Origin: Liriodendron chinense
Taxonomy: Eukaryota > Streptophyta > Magnoliopsida > Magnoliales > Magnoliaceae
Direction: 5' to 3'
DNA: 64,000 nt
Assembly (NCBI GenBank): GCA_003013855.2
Contig: PVNU02000853.1
Coordinates: 558,001 to 622,000 of the forward strand
Each line of letters begins with the position of its first letter. Position 1 is the stretch's first letter. Under the pieces are notes generated by a model, which was not told the DNA's origin, searched no databases, and saw only the letters and a program-made list of their open reading frames with translations. Shown here piece by piece: positions 55,817-64,000 of the stretch. Position numbers and translations under genes: made by a program.

Positions 55817-58800
55817 AAATACAAGGATCCATGTAGTCCAACCATCTCATGCATCATAGGAGATTACCGGATTAAACAAGCCTTACTCGATTTGGGGGCA
55901 AGTGTGAATCTCATTCCATACTCGGTCTACGAACAACTTGGGTTAGGTGAATTGAAACCCACCAAAACCACACTCCAACTTGCTGATAGATCCATTCGTA
56001 TACCAAGAGGAATGATTGAGGATGTTCTAGTCCAAGTTGATAAATTCTACTACCCAGTAGACTTTATCATCTTGGATACACATCCCGTGATAGGCACCGG
56101 TGCTCAAATTCCCGTCATACTTGGACGACCGTTTCTAGCTACTTCAAATGCAATTATCAATTGTAGAAACGGACATGTACAAATGTCCTTTGGAAATATG
56201 ACCCTTGAGCTGAACATATTTGATTTATGCAAACAACCACGGGAGGTTGATGAAGATATCCACGAACTAAACATGATTGAATCATTCGTGGAAGATACAG
56301 TCCCCTTGCCACTATCTTCCGACCCGTTGGAGGCATGTGTGGCCCATTCTCATGAGATAAATGATGACACAACACAAGAGATGGATGCCATTCTAGATGT
56401 GATGCCGGTGCTTGATAATAAAAGATGGAGGGCCCTATTTGAGCCTTTGCCTGTAAACGAGAACAAGGCCCTCCCATCTAACATTAAAGCACCAACACTC
56501 GACCTAAAACCATTACCAAGTGAGCTGAAATATGTTTATTTAGGTCGAGATGAGACATACCCAGTGGTGATTTCTTCCCACTTGGATGAGGAACAAGAGA
56601 GTAGGCTAATGACCACTCTATTAGAGCACAAGAGTGCCATTGGATGGTCAATTGCGGATCTCAAAGGCATAGACCCACTGATTTGTACTCATCACATACA
56701 CCTTGAGGAGAATGCGAAGACATCCCGGCAATCATAAAGACGACTAAATCCAAACATGAAGGATGTGGTTAAGGCCGAAGTGGTGAAACTATTGGATGTG
56801 GGTATTATTTACCCAATATCCGATAGTCAATGGGTGAGCCCAACTCAAGTGGTGCCTAAGAAATCCGGAATAACCATCGTAGCCAATGCCAATAATGAAC
56901 TCGTGCCAACTAGAGTCACTACCGGTTGGAGAATGTGCATTGACTACAGGAAGCTAAACATTGTCACGAGGAAAGACCACTTTCCCCTACCGTTTGTTAA
57001 TCAAATTTTAGAACGGTTGGCGGGTCATTCCCACTTTTGCTTCCTTGATGGCTATTCAGGGTACAACTAAATAGAGATTGCCCGTGAAGACCAAGAAAAG
57101 ACTACATTCACATGTCCATTTGGCACTTTCGCCTATAGACGGATGCCGTTTGGATTATGTAATGCCCCCGCCACTTTTCAGCATTGTATGATGAGTATCT
57201 TTTCTGATATGGTGGGGACAATTCTCGAAGTCTTCATGGATGATTTTTTCGTATTTGGTTGTAGCTTTGATGAGTGCCTTGAGCACTTGAAATATGTGCT
57301 GAAAAGATGTGAAGAGAAGAACCTTGTGCTGAATTGGGAGAAGTGTCACTTCATGGTTCAAAAGGGAATTGTACTTGGTCACATCGTTTCACAAAATGGA
57401 ATCGAGGTGGAAAAAGTGAAAATTGATCTTATCTCTAACCTTCCACCACCTAAGAGCATACGAGATGTATGGTCCTTTTTGGGACACGCAGGATTCTACA
57501 GAAGGTTTATAAAGGACTTCGGTTCACTCTCTCGTCCTTTATGTAACCTACTTCAAAGGGAAAATTCATTCGAGTGGAATAAAGAATGTCAAAAGGCCTT
57601 TACCACCCTTAAAGATATGTTGACATGTGCTCCCATAATGCAACCACCTGATTGGAGCCTTCCTTTTGAAATTATGTGTGATGCTAGCGACTATGCTATT
57701 GGGGCCGTGCTAGGCCAAAGAAAAGAGAAAAAGCCATGTGTCATCTACTATGCAAGTAGAACCCTAAACTCAGCCCAAGCAAACTACACCACTACTGAAA
57801 AAGAACTTTTAGCCGTAGTTTTTGCCTTGGACAAGTTTAGGTCCTACTTGATTGGATCCAAGATCATTATATTCACTGACCATGCCGCGCTTAAGTATCT
57901 TCTCTCTAAAAGGATGCTAAACCACGGTTGTTAAGATGGATCCTTCTACTCCAGTAATTTGACATAGAAATCCGTGATAAGAAAGGAGTAGAAAATGTCG
58001 TAGCTTACCATCTCTCTCGACTTGTTCTCACTGATTCCCCTGAAACGACCGCGATCAATGACATGTTCCTTGATGAACAACTTTTTGCTGTTTCCCAATT
58101 GCCATGGTATGCGGACATTACTAACTATCTTGCTACAGGTACAATTCCTACACATTGGAAAAAGTAAGATAAGGATAAATTCTTCACGGAGGTGCGAAAA
58201 TTCCTATGGGATGACCCATACTTATTCAAGTATTGTCCCGATCAAATCATAAGGAGATGTGTGCCAGATGATGAACAACAAAGTATCATCTCCCTCTGTC
58301 ATTCTCAGGCATGTGGTGGCCACTTTTCGGCTAAAAAGACCACAGCGAAAATTCTGCAATGTGGGTTCTATTGGCCCACCATGTTCAAAGACACACATGA
58401 GTTTTGCAAAGCATGTGAACCTTGTCAGAAATTAGGAGGAATTTCCCGTAGAAATATGATGCCACTCAATCCCATCTTAATAATCGAAATTTTTTATTGT
58501 TGGGGCATCGATTTCATGAGTCCATTCCCATCTTCTTTTGGAAACACATACATCTTGCTTGCCGTTGATTATGTTTCCAAATGGGTCGAGGCCATCCCTT
58601 GCCAGAATAATGACCATAAAACGGTCACTCACTTCTTAAAAGAGAATATTCTTTACCGGTTTGGAACACCTCGAGTCATCATTAGTGATGGAGGGTCTCA
58701 CTTTTGCAATCACCCTTTTGAAACCTTAATGAAGAAATATGGCGTAACACATAAAGTGAGCACTCCCTATCACCCACAAACGAGTGGACAAGCTGAGATA

Positions 58801-59400
58801 TCCAATAGGGAGATTAAACACATTTTAGAGAAAACGGTGAACCCCGATCGCAAGGATTGGTCACTTCGGCTTACTGATGCGCTTTGGGCCTACCATACTG
58901 CTTTCAAAACCCCTATTGGAATGTCTCCCTATAGACTTATCTATGGGAAGGCGTGTCACTTGCCTGTGGAGTTGGAACATAGGGCATATTGGGCAATTAA
59001 GAAGATGAATTTTGATTCTGACAAGGCAAGCTCATTGCGCAAACTACAATTGAATGAACTTGCAGAAATCCGGAACAAAGCATATGAGAATGCGAGAATT
59101 TACAAGGACAAGACGAAGATATTCCATGATAAGAATATTCTTCTCAAGACATTCACGATCAATCAAAAAGTCCTCATGTATAATTCTCGCCTACATCTAT
59201 TTCCGGGAAAATTGAGATCTCGATGGACCGGTCCCTACATTGTACAAACTGTCTATCCATATGGGACTGTCGAGCTGTTAAATCCAAGGAACGGCAACAT
59301 TTTTAAGGGAAATGGGCAGCGATTAAAGCCGTTCTTTGAGAAATTTCCTTCAGAAGGTATGTCCATACCTTTGAATGATCCTGTGTATCAGGATGATTGA
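55817..59400 (+). pseudogene. Element H protease-RT-RNase H-integrase (multiple stops)
   Basis: Protease (LGASVN near 55896), RT (LDGYSGYN near 57050, FMDD near 57236), RNase H (CDASDYAIG near 57680), then the integrase zinc domain (CKACEPC near 58417) and core (WGIDF, SDGG, GQAEIS) to the normal end NDPVYQDD at 59398. Breaks are stops at 56735 and 57068, a one-base loss near 57910, and further stops near 57953 and 58166. Several stops sit where copies B and I have CAA or CAG, which fits C-to-T decay. Integrase itself (58192-59400) is a single open frame of 402 codons. Confidence 0.93.
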
Positions 59401-60528
59401 TCTCCTAGTCTGACGGAGGTATAGAGTAGTTAGGATTAGGATTTTGTTGCTTTTGTTTACTTTTGCTTAGGTTTGTTAGAAGGAGGAAGAATTCCACTTT
59501 TCACTTTTTCAGGTACTCTTATTCCTCACTCCCTTTTATGCTCACATTGCTCTCATGTTTTGTTTATTGCACATCTTTTACATTGAGGACAATGCAAAAT
59601 TTGGTTGGGGGGTGTAGGATCACTTGGATGAATCTAGCGTTTTGTAACATTTCAAGCAATTGTGTGGAAACATTTCGATTTTTTTTTCAAAAATTCAAAA
59701 CTCTTTTGGAAAACTTTGGTTCTATGCATTCAAGATGATATAAGTATAAGAAGAGGAGATATGAAGTGTATGCGGTTGCAAATCTTGATCTTCTCTTGGC
59801 ATAATGGTTTTATAGGAGAATTCCCCTAATTCTGTGATCGATAGAAAATCTGAACACTTTTACACCTAGTCCACATTACACGATTTTCATGGGTTGAAGG
59901 GATTATGTGATTTATGGATTAGCTAGACTTTGAATTAAGGTGTTGAGAAGTCAAGCCGGGGTACTTTGTCCATCCTTGTCCATGGGAAAACAATGCAAGA
60001 TATGGATTTCTAAAAATCCTATCTAAATTAAAAGAAAAAGGAAAAGGAAGGATGAAATTGGGAATGATGGAAAACTGGTGGAAAATTCCGATTAGAGCTA
60101 CCTACTACCAACTGGGGGATGGTCTACCCGTAACCAAAGCCGGAAATGGGACGTATTGTGAAAGTCGTCGGAAGGACGGTAAGGCAAATTTCTGCCATTG
60201 GCTTGATGTGGCTCCATATACCTTGAGATCTATGGTCTGGTTGATCTATGAGGAAGATAATCCTAGAAACTCATGAGATGAATTTTTCACTATGCACAGT
60301 AGGTTGAATTTGTTCAAGTTCGTCTATTTATCAACCAATCAGCGGGAATTTCATATGAATGCTTATCATGTTTTGAGGGCTTACGGTTTCAACCTCTGTC
60401 GCCTAATATTTCTGAATCTTACACTTGTATGTTTTGGGATGTACAGAATAATGGTTTCTAAAAGAGAGTTGAGTTTTGAAGAATGGAATTAGTTTCACGC
60501 ATGTTTTGCTCGGGACTAGCAAAATGCT
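59401..60528 (+). other. 3' non-coding region of element H, with internal second PPT motif
   Basis: Same layout as I: ACATTGAGGACAATG then GGTTGGGGGGTG at 59603-59614, GGATTTCTAAAAATCC near 60005, and a CGTC-GGAAG-GACG hairpin near 60166. No env-like ORF is present. Confidence 0.8.
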
Positions 60529-60540
60529 AGTTGGGGGGTG
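60529..60540 (+). other. Polypurine tract of element H
   Basis: AGTTGGGGGGTG, with one change from the other copies, directly against the 3' LTR. Confidence 0.85.
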
Positions 60541-60785
60541 TGTTGATCTCTTAATTGTGCATATTCTAAACCCAATTCATCACTCATTGTGCAAGGTTTG
60601 CATGATTCAAAGTCTAATTAAATGCATGTTTTGTTATTACAGGAATGAGAGTGAATTCTGCTTAATTGAAGGTGAAAAGGCCCATTTAGAACCATTGGAA
60701 TGAAGACCAAGGTGCACCAAAGAAAGAAGGAAGCAAGGAGAGAAGAAAGTAGAGGAAAGAAAGGAAGAAAAAGAAGAAAGAAGAA

Positions 60786-61011
60786 GTCCGACCGGTCTTG
60801 ACCGGTCGGCCAAGGGAGCCAGACCGGTTTTGACCGGTCAGCTGACCCTGTGCACACGCTGGACTGATAGGCTAGGCCAGTCCGACCGGTCAAGACCGGT
60901 CGGCCAGAGAGTTTTTCTTCCTCCAAAGGTCGCTGGACTGTTTTCCCATTGAGGCACGACTGGTCGTGACCGGTCGGCCAGCCCAGTCCGACCGGTCCAG
61001 ACCGGTCGGCC
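60786..61011 (+). repeat. Palindrome array (H, 3' LTR)
   Basis: Five palindromes, differing from the 5' LTR array by a few C/T and G/A changes at CpG sites. Confidence 0.88.
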
Positions 61012-61116
61012 ATGTGAATTAAAACAGAAATTTCTAATTTCAGTCCGATTTTCTCTGCGCACTGCGTAACTCTTACGCAGATTCTCGATTCTTCTGAAGT
61101 TGCGGAGCTTCCCTAC

Positions 61117-61124
61117 TATAAAAG
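61117..61124 (+). promoter_or_regulatory. TATA box of H 3' LTR
   Basis: TATAAAAG. A transcript started here would run rightwards into D, antisense to the coding region at 62483-63812. Confidence 0.72.
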
Positions 61125-61283
61125 GACACCTAGGGATCGTTCCTAGGGTATCGGAGGAGGGTTTAAGCAAGCTTAGAGGCGGCAGAAGTGGATTTCGGAG
61201 TTCCATAACTCCTTCTAGTTTGTTTTGCTGTTTTTATGAGTTTTTTTGTTGTTTCATGTTTCCTTGGATCATGAGCAGCTAAA

Positions 61284-61305
61284 CCTCTTAGCTAGGGCTA
61301 AGAGG
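61284..61305 (+). other. LTR stem-loop (H, 3' LTR)
   Basis: Perfect 9-bp stem, TAGG loop. Confidence 0.75.
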
Positions 61306-62096
61306 TGAAGCTTGTAGTGGAGCCAAGATGTTTCAATTCGTATTCAGTTGGTTTTAAGTTTGGAATTCATGTTTATGAACTATGGTTTGAAGTTTATACA
61401 AGTTTTAAGTTGTTTTCCTTAGTCTTATGATGACTCATGGATGTTTGGGAGAATGACTTAAATTCTTAATTGGTTTGCATTAGTCTAGACCTGTATGATC
61501 CGAGGAATTGGAGTGCGCTCTAGTACTATGATCTTCATGTGGGGACTTCCTACCAAAGTTCTACTTTTCTGAATTTCTGTAATGTGTATGGACTGTGCAT
61601 GTGATTTGAATCAAGTTCAAATCCTGATCTAGCCTTGTCTTGTGACAGGACTTGAGGATGGTTATGATTGTGAACTGAACCTTTTGGAATGGGGACTGAC
61701 CTATGCAATTGAGCATGCTCAGCTCAGCCTACATTGAGTGAATCCTATGCATTGAACTTACATATGACAGATTGTTTGGTTTAACAGCTCTATCATCCGA
61801 CTAGATAGATCTTAATATCGATTCTAGTTGAGAAAGTGAGAAACCACAGCGGATTGAACATCAAGGATTGCTGCAAGTGGATCCTTGAACCCCTAGTACC
61901 TTTTTATCATTATTTACCTTCAATTTTATTCAATTTTGTTATTCAAATCAAATCCATACAAAATCTGATTGTTAGCTTTTAATAGACACTTTTGGATGTG
62001 TTTGTGAAATCTTACATAAGTCCCTGTGGATCGACCTCGGTCTTACCGAGTTTATTACTACATCGTAACCTTACATTTGGGGAAGCGAACATAAAT

Positions 62097-62482
62097 CTGA
62101 ATGAAATTTAAATAAAGATGGATTGTCTTTTGGTCGCTACTCCATTTGATTGGACTCGAATAGCCTCGAAGGGAATACATACATTCTCTTGGCCAAATCT
62201 TCTGCCCTAGGCAGAGTTGAAGCCTCAATCGATAGATCAGTCTATCTCTACGTGGACGTGGTCACCAAGACCCCCGGATTAAGCCTAACTCATTATTTCA
62301 TGAGTTAAGTACTTAGGCATTCAACACACAACCAACAAAAACTAAAAAAAGGAGAAACGACATGCAAACCATAGTATCAAAAGGAATTTCTCATTCATTT
62401 CATTGACTAAAAAGTCAGGTTGCTTACAAACGAAAAATGCAAACTTTTACATAAGATGGAAAAAAGAGAAGAAAGAAGATGA
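62097..62482 (+). other. Spacer of element D between pol and antisense coding region
   Basis: About 390 bp with no ORF, A/T-rich toward the right. On the minus strand it would be the 3' untranslated end of the antisense gene. Confidence 0.55.
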
Positions 62483-63812
62483 TCATCCTTGAGCATCAAT
62501 CGGGGGAGGAGCGCTACTTTCAGCCTCAGGGCCCACTTCCAAGACCCTTCCAGCTTGAGTAACTTCAGTGACCTCATTTTCAGCGGCCGCCCTTTCCTCT
62601 GCAGCTATGATAGCTGCGACCTTCTCAAACTCTCCCATATCAAAAGACGGAGACATCCGCTGCACCACTCGTAGTGCGCAGTCGCGACCAGCATCGTACA
62701 ATTCATATCTTTCATCGTCATACAGCTGCGAAGTTCGGAACTCCATGATAGCGCGGGGCCCCTCCTCGGAGAGCATCTTGACAAGGGTCACTCTCTCCTC
62801 CTCCCAATGGATGGAGTCATCTTTAAGTTGCGCAAGGGTGGAGCACTCTTTTTCCAGATTGTCACTAACTTCCTTTAGCCGCGACCTACTTTCTGCGAGC
62901 TGCTCCTCTAGCGAGATCTTATCCTGGTGGAAGATCTCTCTTTCTCTCTCTATCTTCTCCTTCATCTCCACGAGCTTGGCGAAGTTCGAATCCAAGGCCT
63001 GATATCTGTCAGTCAGGACTTGGAGCTTTTCGATGAGGATTTTTCTTTCCTCAGTCATCTTCGCGATCAAGGTCTCGCGAAATTTAATGACTTGGTCCCT
63101 CCCGTGGACCGCCTTCTCCAGGGCAATCCTCTTCCCCTCAGCCTCATCTATAATACGGCGGGCGGTAAGGATATCACACCTCGTCCGTATAATGAGATCC
63201 AAGCCCTGCACAAAGAGAAGGACGACTATGAGATATGCACTTAAAGATCAACAAAGAAAGCAAAAAACAGGGTCAAATCAAAGCACTCTTTACCTGGACC
63301 ATCCTCACTCCCGCGTCAAGAGAGAGGTCTTCAGGACTTAGTTCGGGGAGGGCACCGAAGGTCTGGGGAGAGATGTTATCGAAAAGGAATTTATAGATCG
63401 GGTGTAGGTGGCTGGGCACGGTGAATGTCCCGACACCGGAGGGCTAGGCTACCACTAGCCCAGCAGGGCTCGCATCTTGAGCAACAGCTTGCTCGCGAGC
63501 AGGCATCAACTCACGAGCACCTTCTGGCTCGCGAGGTTCTTCAGCTGGGGGGCAACTTGACCCCACCCCATCATTCCTTGGGGAGTTATCTACGATATTA
63601 ATGATCGGTGGTTCGGGAGGAACCACCGGTACTGAAACCACTGGGGCAACTACTGCAGTGTCAGGAAGGGGTTCACGCGGCTATGGGGTTTGGGCAATCT
63701 CACCCGACAGATTAGACGGTTGAGATGGACTGGCAGATTTCTTCTTCTGCCTCTTCGAGCCAGTGCCCTTTAAGCGAGGCAGCAACCCTCTCTTCTCCCC
63801 CACATTCGTCAT
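62483..63812 (-). pseudogene. Antisense, intron-containing coding region of element D
   Basis: Minus-strand ORF opposite to pol. The N-terminal part starts at ATG 63812 (MTNVGEKRG) and has a basic KRQKKK stretch, then a Pro/Glu-rich segment. The frame carries TAG codons at 63681-63683 and 63444-63446, then FGALPELSPEDL up to 63294. Here CAG|GTAAAG looks like a splice donor, and TTTGTGCAG|GG at 63206 an acceptor, giving an 88-nt intron in phase 0. The second exon (62483-63205) is open and rich in Glu, Lys, Arg and Leu, a likely coiled coil (LVEMKEKIEREREIF). Known Tat elements such as Grande carry antisense ORFs here; I infer homology of position, not function. It may extend upstream past 63812. 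Confidence 0.72.
63206..63293 (-). other. Probable 88-nt intron in the antisense coding region
   Basis: GTAAAG donor and a T-rich tract before TTTGTGCAG on the minus strand. The flanking exons are in the same frame, and there is no ATG at the start of the second exon. Confidence 0.65.
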
Positions 63813-64000
63813 CGTGACCTCCTCGCGAGATATCAACCCGACAGCTGCGAGTCGGGAGGCTGACAGCAGGTCTCGATGTGCTTGTCACGAGCAGGTAATT
63901 TGTAAACTTTTACTATCTTCTCGTGGATTCCTCCCTTCAGGCTCGGTTTCCCCACAGTCGGAATACCTGCAAATGCGAGCATGAGTCAAATAAACAAGAG
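63813..64000 (-). other. Upstream end of antisense region, unresolved
   Basis: The minus-strand frame stays open for some codons above ATG 63812, and a further CATTTGCAG|GT acceptor-like site lies near 63968-63976. I cannot decide whether another exon lies beyond the window. Confidence 0.35.

Larger units (their letters stand above)
48246..62091 (+). mobile_element. Element H: complete Athila-like element carrying insertion L
   Basis: 13846 bp including L (10317 bp without L and its duplication). Flanked by taaat (48241-48245 and 62092-62096). LTRs of 1552 and 1551 bp differ at about 33 positions by eye, roughly 2 percent. It lies 12 bp beyond the D pol stop. The coding region has more breaks than I. 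Confidence 0.96.
60541..62091 (+). repeat. 3' LTR of element H
   Basis: 1551 bp, TGTTGATCTC...GCGAACA. It holds palindromes (60786-61011), TATA (61117-61124) and a stem-loop (61284-61305). It abuts taaat. Confidence 0.95.
31723..64000 (+). mobile_element. Element D: Tat-like Ty3/gypsy element carrying insertions I and H; 3' end off window
   Basis: 5' LTR 31723-32372, gag, protease, RT, RNase H, a second archaeal-type RNase H, integrase (split by I at 37539/47818), pol stop at 48231-48233, insertion H, spacer, then an antisense coding region. The 3' LTR must lie to the right of 64000. The candidate left duplication is tcatg (31718-31722). D is older than both insertions it carries, each with about 2 percent LTR divergence. 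Confidence 0.9.

Noticed and set aside
60618..61013. Open frames across the palindrome arrays giving repeated RPVLTGR/DRSRPV peptides
   Set aside because: The peptides are the translated palindrome. They cross U3 and the TATA area, lack homologues and differ in frame between LTRs.
62483..63205. Host gene for a coiled-coil protein at the right end
   Set aside because: The position just after D pol, the antisense orientation and the precedent of Tat antisense ORFs favour an element gene. A host gene remains possible, since the 3' LTR of D is not in the window.
1..64000. tRNA, rRNA or organellar insertions
   Set aside because: The only tRNA-like matches are the short primer-binding sites; no rRNA or plastid gene sequence was recognised.

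Overview
The window looks like a heterochromatic or intergenic stretch of a flowering-plant nuclear genome. I see no host gene, tRNA or rRNA. Almost every base can be assigned to LTR retrotransposons of the Ty3/gypsy superfamily, stacked inside one another. The plant assignment rests on the Athila-like gag/pol proteins, a primer-binding site matching the 3' end of plant tRNA-Asp (TGGCGCCGTTGCCGGGGA), and a second family with the Tat-lineage layout (RNase H followed by an extra archaeal-type RNase H). The species cannot be told from the sequence.

Layout from left to right, with letters used throughout. Element A (+, Athila-like) runs from the window start to 18115. It is interrupted between RNase H and integrase by element B (-, 3887-14164, complete, TSD ctagt). 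A sits in C (-, Tat-like, 18116-22002), whose gag also carries solo LTR E (18890-20393, TSD atgct). C lies against G (+, gag fragment 22003-22626). G is followed by a partial LTR, K (-, 22627-23728), cut by J (+, 23729-27664). J is cut inside gag by F (+, 27665-31722), and F is cut inside the protease region by D (+, Tat-like, 31723 to beyond the window end). D carries two complete insertions: I (37540-47812, TSD gtcaa) in integrase, and H (48246-62091, TSD taaat) just after the pol stop. The 5' leader of H carries L (49931-53454, TSD ctagg), a 3.5-kb TG...CA unit, probably a solo LTR. The right-hand chain is G>K>J>F>D>H>L, six successive insertions.

The Athila-like copies (A, B, F, H, I, and probably E and K from their LTRs) share one plan. 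LTRs are about 1.44-1.57 kb. A palindrome array lies upstream of a TATA box, and a stem-loop follows it. Then come the tRNA-Asp PBS, a leader of about 540 bp, one continuous gag-protease-RT-RNase H-integrase frame, about 1.1 kb of conserved non-coding sequence with no env-like ORF, and two polypurine-tract motifs. Every copy is broken by stops or frameshifts; B is the least damaged. The two LTRs of B differ at 5 of 1559 positions by my count, against roughly 2 percent for H and I, so B is the youngest dated insertion.

The right end (62483 to the window edge) holds an antisense, intron-containing coding region of D, downstream of pol. It has the position and orientation of the antisense ORFs known in some Tat elements such as Grande. 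Least explained are the palindrome arrays, the stem-loop with a compensatory change, the CATGTG and 167-bp arrays in L, the conserved double polypurine tract and 3' non-coding region, and the antisense spliced ORF.
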